Positions 45,223 through 56,067 of a stretch of 64,000 nt of DNA are shown here, piece by piece. Location of the stretch: contig JAWWOW010000023.1 in assembly GCA_033851265.1 (NCBI GenBank), positions 62,001-126,000 on the forward strand. The letters are read 5' to 3'. Source of the stretch: JAWWOW01 sp033851265. Its GTDB lineage: Bacteria > Actinomycetota > Actinomycetes > JAWWOW01. Each line of letters starts with the position of its first letter. Positions within the stretch are counted from its first letter, which is position 1. The position numbers and the translations under genes are program-made. The notes under the pieces were generated by a model. The model ran no database searches and was not told the DNA's origin. It was given only the letters and a program-made list of their open reading frames with translations.

Positions 45223-45654
45223 TCAGGCCTCCGCCGTGGCGCCGTTCAAGCGCTGGCAGTCAGCGCACAGTCCGTGGAACCGCAGGTCGTAGCCGGTGAC
45301 GTCGAACCCAGTGTCGTGAGCGATGCCGCGGGCTGCAGTGGTGATCGGGGAGGCGGTCAGGCGCGGCACGTCGACGGCACGCCCGCAGGTGTCACAGACG
45401 ACGTGATCGTGATGCGTTGTGTTCCCGTCGTACCGCGCACTGGCGCCATCACCGAGCGAAAGCTCGAGCGCTTGGCCACTCTCGACCAGCAGACCCAGAC
45501 TTCGATAGACGGTGGCCGCTCCGATACCGGGGTGCTGATGGCGAACCCGGTCAATAACCTCCGCAGCCGTGGGGTGATCCGTGCAACCGCGCAGGACCTC
45601 GAGAACGGCACGACGCTGCGGGGTGAGCCGCAACTCGGGTCCGGTCGTCGGCAT
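45223..45654 (-). CDS. furA: Fur-family regulator, FurA type
   Basis: A 143-residue winged-helix repressor starting at MPTTGPELRLTPQRRAVLEVL. The DNA-binding part includes HPTAAEVIDRVRHQHPGIGAATVYRSLGLLVESG; the metal-binding part has HHDHVVCDTCG with a CxxC and a second CxxC in GLCADC near the end, so a structural zinc site is likely. It is divergent from katG, with the palindrome at 45673-45691 between them, as in mycobacterial furA-katG. The expected role is iron- or peroxide-dependent repression of itself, the DUF3501 gene and katG. Confidence 0.92.
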   Translation of the reverse strand: MPTTGPELRLTPQRRAVLEVLRGCTDHPTAAEVIDRVRHQHPGIGAATVYRSLGLLVESGQALELSLGDGASARYDGNTTHHDHVVCDTCGRAVDVPRLTASPITTAARGIAHDTGFDVTGYDLRFHGLCADCQRLNGATAEA

Positions 45655-45672
45655 CGTGGGTCCTTCGCTCGG

Positions 45673-45691
45673 ATTGATAACGATTATCAAT
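45673..45691. promoter_or_regulatory. Fur box, perfect 8-3-8 palindrome
   Basis: ATTGATAA-CGA-TTATCAAT is a perfect inverted repeat that matches the Fur-family consensus (GATAAT-type arms). It is 19 bp upstream of the furA start and 119 bp upstream of katG, in the divergent promoter region. It is AT-rich against a GC-rich background. Confidence 0.88.
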
Positions 45692-45809
45692 CCTACTACG
45701 ATCGGCCCGATGCAAAACCGAGCGCGGCGCGCGTTGACGGTCGTGGTACCAAGCAGGTCAACAGCGGTGAAGCATCGGAAGGAAACATCGAGAGAGGACA
45801 ACGACCGAC

Positions 45810-48005
<2,196 letters not shown>

Positions 48006-48083
48006 CTCGCACCGCGATCACCACCAACGCCTGAGGTCACCGCCAGAGGTACCGCAGGGTGTCCGCCGGTAGAGTCCGCGAGC

Positions 48084-48536
48084 GTGACGCACGGACAGAA
48101 CGCCGAACTGCCGGCGGGCGAGGCTCCCGAGCCGGACCCGCTGACCGTGCTCGTCTACAGCGACGACGCTGCGATCCGCCGGCAGGTGATCCTCGCGCTG
48201 GGTCCCCGTCCAGCCAAGGACGTGCCGCCGGTGACGTACGTCGAGGTCGCCACCGAACCCGTCGTGCATCGCACCGTCGCCGCGGGGGGCATCGACCTGG
48301 CGATCCTCGACGGGGAGGCCTGGCCTGCGGGTGGCATGGGCATCTGCCGGCAGCTCAAGGACGAGATCCTCGACCCGCCACCGGTCCTCGTCCTGATCGG
48401 TCGCCGCGACGACGCGTGGCTCGCGAGCTGGTCGCTGGCAGACGCCGTCGTTACGCACCCGATCGACCCGCCGGCCCTCATCGATGCTGCGGTGGGCCTG
48501 TTGCGCCAGCGGGACGCTCGTCTCCCGGCGCACTGA
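48084..48536 (+). CDS. Receiver (REC)-like protein lacking the conserved Lys
   Basis: A 150-residue single-domain protein with the REC fold order: acidic pair Asp27-Asp28 after VLVY, candidate phosphoacceptor Asp76 in DLAILDGEAW, VLVLIGRRDD in place of the usual Ser/Thr strand, and VVTHPIDP where the conserved Lys-Pro would be (His125-Pro126). No output domain. A response-regulator-like gene next to the oxidase genes and trpD is known in other actinobacteria, so it is not an intruder. It may bind a partner without normal phosphorylation chemistry. GTG start; 15 bp before trpD. Confidence 0.8.
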   Translation: MTHGQNAELPAGEAPEPDPLTVLVYSDDAAIRRQVILALGPRPAKDVPPVTYVEVATEPVVHRTVAAGGIDLAILDGEAWPAGGMGICRQLKDEILDPPPVLVLIGRRDDAWLASWSLADAVVTHPIDPPALIDAAVGLLRQRDARLPAH

Positions 48537-48551
48537 CGTTGTGACGTTGCC

Positions 48552-49610
48552 GTGAACGCTCCGGCCGGCCCGACCTGGCCTGCTCTGCTCGCCGCGCTGT
48601 TGCGTCGCCAGGATCTCGGCCCCGATGACACCCGCTGGGCGATGAACGAGGTCATATCGGGGGAGGCGACGCCGTCACAGGTTGCGGCGTTCATCACGGC
48701 GTTGCGCGCTAAGGGTGAGACAGCGGATGAGGTGCTCGGTCTCGCCACGGCGATGCTCGACCAGGCGCCGCCGTTAGGCCTCGACGGTCTAACCCTCATC
48801 GACACGTGCGGGACCGGCGGCGACGGCGCGCACACCGTCAACGTGTCCACGATGGCGGCAGTCCTCGTTGCAGCCGCCGGAGGGCTCGTCATCAAGCACG
48901 GCAACCGCGCGGCCTCATCCGCGTCTGGCTCGGCCGATGTGCTGGAAGCCCTCGGCGTGGCGATCGATCTGCAGCCCGCGCAGGTGGCGGCCTGCGTCCG
49001 GGACGTGCGGATCGGGTTCTGTTTTGCTCCGGTGTTCCACGCCGGCATGCGCCATGCCGCGGTGTCGCGACGCGAGATCGGCGTGCCCACCATTTTCAAC
49101 TTCCTCGGCCCACTGACCAACCCAGCGCGGCCCCGGATACAAGCGGTCGGCTGCTCGGACGCGCGGATGGCACCCGTCATGGCAGGCGTGCTCGCCGAGC
49201 GCGGAACATTCGCGCTCGTGTTTCGCGGTGATGACGGTCTTGACGAGCTGTCAACCGCGACACCGTCGACCGTATGGATGGTGCGCGACGGCACTGTGAG
49301 TGAGACGCGCATTGACCCGGCTGCACTCGGGATCAAGCCACCTGAGCCGGATGCGTTGCGTGGAGCCGACCCGGCGTACAACGCCGACGTTGCCCGGCGC
49401 GTGTTCGACGGGGAGAAGGGACCAGTGCGTGATGCGGTTGTCCTGAACGCCGCGGCGGCGCTTGTTGCCCTCGACGCGACCGTGGATGATCTCGACGACC
49501 TGCTTGTCGGCGCGATGCGCAAGGTCAGTGACGCCATCGATCTGGGGGAAGCGCGCGGCGTGCTCGACCGTTGGGTGCGCGTCAGCCAGGAGCTAGCGGC
49601 GGCCCACTAA
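48552..49610 (+). CDS. trpD: Anthranilate phosphoribosyltransferase
   Basis: A 352-residue enzyme of tryptophan synthesis that joins anthranilate and PRPP. Signature segments: LIDTCGTGGDGAHTVNVSTMAAVLVAAAGGLVIKHGNRAASSASGSADVLEALG, covering the PRPP loop (GTGGD) and the KHGNR motif, and GVPTIFNFLGPLTNPARP. GTG start. As in other actinobacteria it lies alone near the cytochrome genes rather than in a trp operon. Confidence 0.95.
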   Translation: MNAPAGPTWPALLAALLRRQDLGPDDTRWAMNEVISGEATPSQVAAFITALRAKGETADEVLGLATAMLDQAPPLGLDGLTLIDTCGTGGDGAHTVNVSTMAAVLVAAAGGLVIKHGNRAASSASGSADVLEALGVAIDLQPAQVAACVRDVRIGFCFAPVFHAGMRHAAVSRREIGVPTIFNFLGPLTNPARPRIQAVGCSDARMAPVMAGVLAERGTFALVFRGDDGLDELSTATPSTVWMVRDGTVSETRIDPAALGIKPPEPDALRGADPAYNADVARRVFDGEKGPVRDAVVLNAAAALVALDATVDDLDDLLVGAMRKVSDAIDLGEARGVLDRWVRVSQELAAAH

Positions 49611-49653
49611 CGCGATCGGCAGCCCACATATACGTCCAGGGATGATGAGGGAC

Positions 49654-50031
49654 ATGGCTGAGTATCCATTCAAGTTCGATTCCAAGTACCGCCCGCTGCT
49701 TCGTGGCTTTGGAGTGACGCCGACGAATTCGCGCATCACGGTTGCCGACGGCGAATTGGACGTGCGGTTCGGGCCGTGGCATCTGCGGACGCCGGTGAGC
49801 AACATTGCGGGCACGCAGCGGTCCGGTCCCTACAAGGCCTACAAAGCGATTGGCGTGCGTGGCTCACTCGCTGACTCCGGTGTGACGTTCGGAACGACAA
49901 CCGACGGTGGGTTGTGCGTGCTGTTCAAGGAGCGCGTGCCCGGGATGCTGCCCTTCGGATTGCGCAAACACGAGGGCATGACGGTGACACCGGAAGACAT
50001 CGAAGGCCTTGAGCAGGCGCTCACACAGTGA
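49654..50031 (+). CDS. Conserved hypothetical protein (125 aa)
   Basis: A small soluble protein with beta-rich character (ITVADGELDVRFGPWHLRTPVSNIAGTQRSGPYKAYKAIGVRGSLADSGVTFGTT). No catalytic residues or known fold. I start at MAEYPFKFD; ATG codons 9 and 12 nt earlier are possible. It converges with the AsnC-domain gene, 19 bp away. Confidence 0.7.
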   Translation: MAEYPFKFDSKYRPLLRGFGVTPTNSRITVADGELDVRFGPWHLRTPVSNIAGTQRSGPYKAYKAIGVRGSLADSGVTFGTTTDGGLCVLFKERVPGMLPFGLRKHEGMTVTPEDIEGLEQALTQ

Positions 50032-50050
50032 CGTGGCGCGCGAACGTTGC

Positions 50051-50338
50051 TTAGTCGGCGTCCTCGAAACCGAGGGCGAACGCCGCTTCTAGGTCGTGGC
50101 GCGAATAGCTGCGGAACGCGATGTGTGTCTCGGTCGACAGCACGCCGTCAACCTTGTTGAGCTGATCGGCGATGACGTCGGCGAACCTGTCGTGTTCACG
50201 GACGCGCACCATTGCGATGAGGTCGACGTCTCCGGTCACGGAGTAGACCTCGGTCACGCCATCGATCTCGGCGATGCGTTGCGCGACTTCGGGGATAGCA
50301 CTCACATCGGCTGCGATGAGGACGATCGCTGTGATCAC
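50051..50338 (-). CDS. Stand-alone Lrp/AsnC ligand-binding (RAM) domain
   Basis: A 95-residue protein that is the whole effector domain of an Lrp/AsnC regulator without the helix-turn-helix: ITAIVLIAADVSAIPEVAQRIAEIDGVTEVYSVTGDVDLIAMVRV and ADVIADQLNKVDGVLSTETHIAF. Such RAM-only proteins bind amino acids and can assemble with full-length Lrp proteins. Its start overlaps the stop of the upstream exonuclease gene by 4 nt, so the two are coupled. Confidence 0.88.
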   Translation of the reverse strand: MITAIVLIAADVSAIPEVAQRIAEIDGVTEVYSVTGDVDLIAMVRVREHDRFADVIADQLNKVDGVLSTETHIAFRSYSRHDLEAAFALGFEDAD

Positions 50339-52122
50339 GCGGGTGACTTTAGTGCCCGCGCCGGACGGTGGGCCGGGCGCAGTCCGCGACGGTCGCGAAA
50401 CGGCTCGGCCGCGTCGAGCGCGCTAGCAGCCAGCTGCCGGTGGCGTTCGGCGCCGCCGGTCGGGCAGGTCCACTCACCATCGAGCTCGACGAGGCGTACG
50501 CCGGCTTGGTCGAGCCAGCGCAGGACGCACTCCATCTCTTCTGCAGTGGCGCAGGGGAGTGGACCGGCGGCGGGAGTCACGGTCTCGGCGGTGGCGAGCA
50601 ACGCGTCGACGTACGGCCGCGGTGCTGCCCCGGGCAGGACAGTGCCGGCGGCGACCAGGCGGCCGTGGCGTACGACGTGCAGCTCGAAGCCACCGTCATC
50701 GGTGCGCCGCGCGGCGACAAGTTGCGCGCAACGGCCGAGGGCCGCAAGCCGTTGGTAGCGGGCCGTCGCGCGCAGGAACGCCGCGAGCCGGTCGCGGTGC
50801 CGGGCGGCCTCTTCGTAACGGAGCACAGCAGCGAGTCGACCGATGCGTGTCGTCAACGCTGTGACGACGGCATCGGGTGAGCCGGTGATGGCGGTGCGCA
50901 CACCGTCAGCGTGGACGGCGTACGCCGTGACGGACTCGTGTCCCTCGCAGGGCGCACCGCACCGGTCCATGCCTGCGAGTGCGCATGCGGGGGTGTTGCG
51001 GTGCTCGGAAACTCGTTGCGTGCATTGCCGGATCGGGAACGTCTCGTGCAACGCCGTCATCGCCGCCTCGGCTTGACGGCGGGAGCCGAACGGTCCGAGG
51101 TAGGTCGCACCGTCATCACGGACTTCGCGCACCCGCGATAGACGCGGGAACGCTTCGACGGTGAGCTTCAACCACGACGCGCGTTCGGGGAAGCGCGACC
51201 GCCGGTTGTAGCGGGGCTTGTGTTCGGCGATCAGGCGCAGCTCGCGAACTTCGGCCTCGAGCGGCGTCGCGCAGACGACGGCGTCGACGCGCTCGGCGAT
51301 GGTGACCATCTCGGCCATGCGGGTGCGCGACTCCGACGAGACGAAGTAGTGACGAACACGACTACGCAGATTGCGGCTGCGGCCGACGTAGAGCGGGCGA
51401 CCGCTGGCGTCGCGGAAGAGATAGACACCGGGCGCCTGCGGCAGTCCCTCGGCGAGGTGGCGTTTGCGGCGTACCTCTGGACTGACCTGCGAGCTGAACG
51501 TCGCCAGCTCTTCCAGCGACTGGACGCCGAGATTGCCGACGCGCTCCAAGAGTTGGTGAAGGACATGGACGGTCGCGCGTGCATCGGCTAGAGCCCGGTG
51601 CTCGGGTGTTGTGGGGGAGCGGAAGATGCGCGCGAGGGTGGCGAGTCGGCAGTCGGGTGCCTCGTCGCGGGTGAGGACGCGGCGCGCGAGCCGTGCTGTG
51701 TCGAGGCTGGAGTAGCCAGGCCAGGCGCGTTCGGTCTCGGTGCAGGCCGCCCGCAGGAAGCCGAGGTCGAACGGCGCGTTGTGGGCAACGAGCACTGACC
51801 CTCTGGCGAACTCGAGGAACGACGGCAACACGGTGCTGATGTCGGGTGCGTTGGCGACCATCGGGTCGGTGATGCCGGTGAGCACCGCGATGAACGGCGG
51901 GATCGCGACGCCGGGATTGACCAGTGTCTGGAACTCGCCGAGGACTTCGCCGCTGCGCACTTTGACCGCGCCGACTTCGGTGATGGCCGATGTCGCTGGT
52001 GAGCCGCCGGTGGTCTCGAGGTCGACGACGACGAACGTGACGTCGCGCAGTGGAGTGCCGAGCTCGTCGAACGTCCCTTGCCGGGGGAGGGCGGTGAGGC
52101 CGAGCGAGGGCGTTGCTGTCAC
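50335..52122 (-). CDS. DEDDh exonuclease fused to UvrC-like GIY-YIG domain
   Basis: A 595-residue fusion. The N-terminus is a DnaQ-like 3'-5' exonuclease: VVVDLETTGGSP (DEDDh acid pair), VLVAHNAPFDLGFL, and HRALADARATVHVL with the final His-Asp. Residues about 225-305 are a GIY-YIG nuclease module of UvrC type (LPQAPGVYLFRDASGRPLYVGRSRNLRSRVRHYF). The rest resembles UvrC further on (YLGPFGSRRQAEAAMTALHETFPIRQC, a Cys cluster in CALAGMDRCGAPC, then a UvrB-interaction-like region). The same fusion is conserved in mycobacteria (Rv2191 position). It is a predicted DNA-repair nuclease. GTG start. Confidence 0.92.
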   Translation of the reverse strand: MTATPSLGLTALPRQGTFDELGTPLRDVTFVVVDLETTGGSPATSAITEVGAVKVRSGEVLGEFQTLVNPGVAIPPFIAVLTGITDPMVANAPDISTVLPSFLEFARGSVLVAHNAPFDLGFLRAACTETERAWPGYSSLDTARLARRVLTRDEAPDCRLATLARIFRSPTTPEHRALADARATVHVLHQLLERVGNLGVQSLEELATFSSQVSPEVRRKRHLAEGLPQAPGVYLFRDASGRPLYVGRSRNLRSRVRHYFVSSESRTRMAEMVTIAERVDAVVCATPLEAEVRELRLIAEHKPRYNRRSRFPERASWLKLTVEAFPRLSRVREVRDDGATYLGPFGSRRQAEAAMTALHETFPIRQCTQRVSEHRNTPACALAGMDRCGAPCEGHESVTAYAVHADGVRTAITGSPDAVVTALTTRIGRLAAVLRYEEAARHRDRLAAFLRATARYQRLAALGRCAQLVAARRTDDGGFELHVVRHGRLVAAGTVLPGAAPRPYVDALLATAETVTPAAGPLPCATAEEMECVLRWLDQAGVRLVELDGEWTCPTGGAERHRQLAASALDAAEPFRDRRGLRPAHRPARALKSPA

Positions 52123-52193
52123 GTTTTGCGACGTTAACTGCGACTACCGACAGAACGACGGCGCAACGCCGCAACCCACCCACAACCAGCGCG

Positions 52194-52260
52194 CACTGGG
52201 TGACCTACCCGGCGACGTGCCGTGTGCGTGGTGAGTTGCCGGCGGTTAGCTCACCCAGTG
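52194..52260 (-). terminator. Extended hairpin at the end of glpD
   Basis: CACTGGGTGA (52194-52203) and its exact complement (52251-52260) enclose an inner CCGGCGAC/GTTGCCGG stem. The outer right arm overlaps the glpD stop codon, so the fold would form at the 3' end of the glpD message. No T tract. Confidence 0.45.
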
Positions 52261-53810
52261 GCGATGGGTTTGGGGCCGTGGGCGGTGGCCACTTCGGAGG
52301 CGGCGGGTTCGGCGAGGGCGCGGTCGGCCGGGACGAGGCCGATGCGGGTACGCCGGTCGAGCAGGTCGTCGGCGTCGAGCGCACCTTCGTGGCGCAGCCC
52401 GAACATCAACTCGGCTCGGGTTGTCGGCACGGTGGGCGCGATGGGGTCGAGCAACGACGGATCACCGTCAGCCAGGGCGATGACCGCGACAGCTTCGGCG
52501 CCGTACTTGCGGACCATCCGCTCCGGAGCGTGCACCGCTGCCAGCGCCGGGGGAGAGGCGGCGCCGACCAGCGGGATGTCCTTGGTGCGACACGGCCCTG
52601 CGGTCACGCCAGGCCGCCCGGCGAGGAGGTCGACGGTGTCTTCCGCCATCTGCCGATAGGTCGTCAGCTTCCCGCCAACGACCGTGATGACCTGGTCACC
52701 GCCGACGACGACGGAGTGCCGACGCGACAGGTCCGCAGTGCTGCCGGACTCGCCAGCGAGCAGAGGACGCAAGCCGGCGTAGGACCCGATGACATCGCTC
52801 TCAGTCAGCGGGCGCTCGAGACATCTCGACAACGTGCTCAGCAGGAACGTCACATCGCCGTCGTCAGCAGTCGGCACCTCGGGGATAGGAGCGCTGACCG
52901 GATCGTCAGTGAGGCCGACGATCACGCGGTCATCGGCGATCGGCACGGCAAAGACGAAGCGGAACCGCTCACCCACGACGGGGATGGTGAATCCGACGTG
53001 CGGTGAGCCGAGCGTTGATGAACGCAGGACGACGTGCGCGCCCTTGCTCGGCGTGAGATGGATGTTGTCGGCGAGTGTGTCGGCCCAGACACCGGTCGCG
53101 TTGACCACGTGACGTGCACGGATGTCGATGGTTGCGCCCGTGCGTTCGTCGCGAACATGCGCGCCGCTGCCGTCGATGGACTCTGCGGCGCAGTAGGTGA
53201 GGATGCGTGCGCCGTACGCCGCTGCCGTGCGTGCAACGGTGACGACGAGTCGCGCATCGTCCTCGACCTGTCCGTCGGTGTAGGAAACGCCGCCGCGTAA
53301 TCCCTTCGCCGCTATGGCTGGCACCGCCGCGCGGACCTCCTCTGGTCCGATGTACCGCGCCCGCGGCAACAGCGCGGCTGGGGTGCCGGACAACTTGCGC
53401 AGGACATCAGCAGCCGCCCAGCCGAGACGCCCCAGCGTGGCCGTCGTCCGGGAAAGGTCCGGCGTGAACGCTCCGATCCAGCCCAGCCGTCGCACGAGGT
53501 GAGGGGCGGTCCGACGGATGAGGACGTCGCGCTCGCGGGCGCTCTCGTAGGCGATGCCGAGCTGACCTTGCGCCAAGTAACGCAAACCGCCATGGATGAG
53601 TTTCGAGCTCCATCGGCTGGTCCCGTGCGCGAGATCGCGCCGTTCGACGAGCGCGACGGACAGCCCACGTGTCGCCGCATCGAGCGCGACGCCGACACCG
53701 GTGATGCCACCGCCAATGACGAGCACGTCGACGACTTCGCCGCCCGCGAGTGCGTCGAGGTCGCGCTGCCGGCGTTCGGCGTTGAGAGAGGAGCCCGTGG
53801 CGATGGTCAT
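52251..53810 (-). CDS. glpD: Glycerol-3-phosphate dehydrogenase, GlpD type
   Basis: A 519-residue FAD enzyme that oxidises glycerol-3-phosphate to dihydroxyacetone phosphate and feeds electrons to quinone. The FAD motif is VLVIGGGITGVGVALDAATRG; further markers are SRWSSKLIHGGLRYL, the substrate-side SKGAHVVL, IPVVGERFRFVFAVP and VVGGKLTTYRQMAEDTVD. I start at MTIATGSSLNAERRQ; the long upstream open frame belongs to the tetR region. Its ATG overlaps the tetR stop by 4 nt. The arrangement glpD-tetR divergent from an AGPS-like gene matches Rv2249c-Rv2251 of M. tuberculosis, so it is the glpD1 type. Confidence 0.94.
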   Translation of the reverse strand: MTIATGSSLNAERRQRDLDALAGGEVVDVLVIGGGITGVGVALDAATRGLSVALVERRDLAHGTSRWSSKLIHGGLRYLAQGQLGIAYESARERDVLIRRTAPHLVRRLGWIGAFTPDLSRTTATLGRLGWAAADVLRKLSGTPAALLPRARYIGPEEVRAAVPAIAAKGLRGGVSYTDGQVEDDARLVVTVARTAAAYGARILTYCAAESIDGSGAHVRDERTGATIDIRARHVVNATGVWADTLADNIHLTPSKGAHVVLRSSTLGSPHVGFTIPVVGERFRFVFAVPIADDRVIVGLTDDPVSAPIPEVPTADDGDVTFLLSTLSRCLERPLTESDVIGSYAGLRPLLAGESGSTADLSRRHSVVVGGDQVITVVGGKLTTYRQMAEDTVDLLAGRPGVTAGPCRTKDIPLVGAASPPALAAVHAPERMVRKYGAEAVAVIALADGDPSLLDPIAPTVPTTRAELMFGLRHEGALDADDLLDRRTRIGLVPADRALAEPAASEVATAHGPKPIATG

Positions 53811-54412
53811 GCGGGATCCGGTCGCAGGTAGCAGTCGAGGAGGGTGCCGAGCTCGGTGAATGCGCGACTGCGCGACGGCGCCTTCGGGATGCGCGCCGCC
53901 AACACAAAAGACTGCACCGTCAGCAGCAACGCGTGGGCGAGCGTGCGTGCGTCGCCCGAACGGATCGATCCGTCGCTCTGTCCCTCGCTGATCCAGGAAC
54001 GAAGCAGATCGAGAGCCAACTGCTGGGTGCTGCCGAACCGCTCGACAACATAGGGGAGCAACAGCTCGGGGTCGACCTCGACCACCCGCCGGAACATCGG
54101 GCTCTCCGGCAGTGCTCGTGCGACGGCGACCGTGCTTTGCACCAGCCGGGCTCGCGCGGTCGGCAACCGCTGCGCCGCGACGGTCGACTCGTCGACCAGC
54201 GTGCCGAACTCCTGGGTCATGAGGGCAGCGACCAGCGCATTCACGTCGGGGAACGCGCGGTAGACGGTCATCCGGCTGACCCCGGCCCGTCGAGCGACGT
54301 CGACCAGCGTCGTACGCCGGACACCGACGGCCAGCACGCTCTCCCGGGCAGCGTCCAACAGTGCGGCGCGGCTGTCCGTGCTGACACCACCGTTGTGACG
54401 GATAGACGTCAT
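53807..54412 (-). CDS. TetR-family transcriptional regulator
   Basis: A 201-residue repressor. The N-terminal helix-turn-helix is AALLDAARESVLAVGVRRTTLVDVARRAGVSRMTVYRAFPDVNALVAALM. The C-terminal ligand domain has no identifiable ligand signature. Only 17 bp separate its start from that of the divergent AGPS-like gene, so an operator must lie within or overlap these starts, and it probably controls both glpD and the AGPS-like operon. Confidence 0.92.
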   Translation of the reverse strand: MTSIRHNGGVSTDSRAALLDAARESVLAVGVRRTTLVDVARRAGVSRMTVYRAFPDVNALVAALMTQEFGTLVDESTVAAQRLPTARARLVQSTVAVARALPESPMFRRVVEVDPELLLPYVVERFGSTQQLALDLLRSWISEGQSDGSIRSGDARTLAHALLLTVQSFVLAARIPKAPSRSRAFTELGTLLDCYLRPDPA

Positions 54413-54429
54413 ATGTCACACTGTATCGC

Positions 54430-56067
54430 ATGACGTTCAACAGTGCATCCATGGTCTGGCATGGCTGGGGCGACCCGGCCCGGCGCACCGGCATCCCACC
54501 CAAGGCGATGGCCATGCTCCGCAAGGAGCTCGGCCTCTCCGCGACGAGCACGCCACCGGTAGGCGAACCTGCGCTGCGGATGCGTCCGAGCGCACTGCCC
54601 GACACTGCCGCGCAGCGACTCACCGACGTCGTCGGCCCCGACAACATGCGCACCGACCGCGAGGCGCGACTGCTGCACGCCGGCGGCAAGAGCTATCCCG
54701 ACTTGCTCCGTCGACGCACCGGCGATGCCGTGGATGCACCGGACGCCGTCGTGCTGCCGGGTTCACACGACGACGTGGTTGCGGTGCTTGCTGTCTGCGC
54801 CGAGGAAGGCATTGCCGTTGTCCCGTTCGGCGGTGGCACCAGCGTCGTCGGTGGTGTCGAGCCGGTGCGCGGGCGCTTCCCTGCAGTGATCGCACTCGAC
54901 CTGTCACGACTCGACCGGCTCGTGTCCGTCGACCGCGAGTCGCTCACAGCAACGATGCAAGCAGGACTGCGCGGCCCACAGGCCGAGGAGCTGCTCAACC
55001 AACGCGGTCTCACTCTCGGCCATTTCCCGCAGTCCTATGAGCACGCGACAATCGGTGGCTACGCAGCGACCCGGTCGGCAGGTCAGGCGTCCACCGGCTA
55101 CGGCCGCTTCGACGAACTTGTCGTTGGTGTCCGGATGGCAACGCCGACCGGAGAGCTCTTGCTCGACCACGGGCCGGCATCTGCTGCCGGCCCTGACCTG
55201 CGCGCGATCGCCGTGGGATCGGAAGGCGTGCTCGGGATCATCACCGAGGTGACGTTGCATGTGCGTCCCACGCCCGACCGCAAGGTCTACGAAGGCTGGC
55301 TGTTCCGCAACTTCCACGACGGTGCCACCGCACTACGCCGACTTGCGCAAGAACGCGTCGCTCCCGATGTCGTGCGGCTCTCCGATGAGCACGAGACCCG
55401 GGTGACGATGGCGCTCGCCAACCGCACCGGTAGCAAGGCGCGGTTGGAGTCGGCCGTCCTTCGAGCGAGGGGGTACGCCGAGGGTTGTCTCGTCATCGTC
55501 GGCTGGGAAGGCACCGACAACTCGGTCCGCGCCCGTCGCAAGGCGAGCACCGCCGTACTCAAGGAGTCGCGTGGGCTGCGCCTCGGCGAGGGCGTCGGCG
55601 AAGCCTGGGAACACGGGCGGTTCAACGGGCCGTACCTGCGCGACGAGCTGATGGACCGCGGCGTCTTCGTCGAGACCCTCGAGACCGCCGCGCCGTGGTC
55701 GAAACTGCACGAGCTGCATCAAGCGGTCCGCACCGCGCTGAACGACGCACTGACGCTCCGCGGCACACCACCGATCGTCATGTGCCACATCTCGCACGTG
55801 TATGAGAGCGGTGGATCGCTCTACTTCACGTTTGCCGCGGCGGCGCAGCAGGGCCAAGAGCTCGATCAGTGGCGCGCGGCCAAAACCGCCGCGAGCAAGG
55901 CCATCGTCGCGACCGGGGCCACCATCACGCACCACCATGCGGTCGGCACCGACCACGCGCCGTACCTCTCCGCCGAGGTCGGCGACCTCGGCATCGACAT
56001 CCTGAAGGCGGTCAAGGCACGCCTCGATCCAACCGGGATTCTCAACCCGGGCAAACTGATCCCGTGA
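54430..56067 (+). CDS. AGPS-like FAD-binding oxidase
   Basis: A 545-residue flavoprotein of the vanillyl-alcohol-oxidase/PCMH fold, close to alkyl-dihydroxyacetone-phosphate synthase. FAD segments: VLPGSHDDVVAVLAVCAEEGIAVVPFGGGTSVVGGV and QSYEHATIGGYAATRSAGQASTGYGRFDELVVG. The C-terminal HHHAVGTDHAPYL holds the His cluster typical of AGPS-type enzymes, and MCHISHVYESGGSLYFTF is also AGPS-like. The AGPS reaction builds ether lipids from acyl-DHAP; whether this protein does so, or is a related oxidase, is not shown by sequence. It starts 17 bp from tetR and overlaps the carboxylase gene by 4 nt. Confidence 0.87.
   Translation: MTFNSASMVWHGWGDPARRTGIPPKAMAMLRKELGLSATSTPPVGEPALRMRPSALPDTAAQRLTDVVGPDNMRTDREARLLHAGGKSYPDLLRRRTGDAVDAPDAVVLPGSHDDVVAVLAVCAEEGIAVVPFGGGTSVVGGVEPVRGRFPAVIALDLSRLDRLVSVDRESLTATMQAGLRGPQAEELLNQRGLTLGHFPQSYEHATIGGYAATRSAGQASTGYGRFDELVVGVRMATPTGELLLDHGPASAAGPDLRAIAVGSEGVLGIITEVTLHVRPTPDRKVYEGWLFRNFHDGATALRRLAQERVAPDVVRLSDEHETRVTMALANRTGSKARLESAVLRARGYAEGCLVIVGWEGTDNSVRARRKASTAVLKESRGLRLGEGVGEAWEHGRFNGPYLRDELMDRGVFVETLETAAPWSKLHELHQAVRTALNDALTLRGTPPIVMCHISHVYESGGSLYFTFAAAAQQGQELDQWRAAKTAASKAIVATGATITHHHAVGTDHAPYLSAEVGDLGIDILKAVKARLDPTGILNPGKLIP

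Noticed and set aside
54406..54436. ACGTCAT...ATGACGT inverted repeat between tetR and the AGPS-like gene, as a TetR operator
   Set aside because: The arms are just the two divergent start codons, both followed by an ACG Thr codon, so the symmetry may be coincidental. An operator is likely in this 17-bp gap, but this repeat does not prove it.
53811..54689. Long extension of GlpD up to 54689
   Set aside because: It overlaps the tetR gene in another frame and encodes Arg-rich low-complexity sequence; the FAD motif follows directly after the ATG at 53810.
55869..56063. N-terminal extension of the carboxylase subunit back to 55869
   Set aside because: It would lie inside the AGPS-like gene and has no carboxylase features; the GTG at 56064 gives the normal family length.
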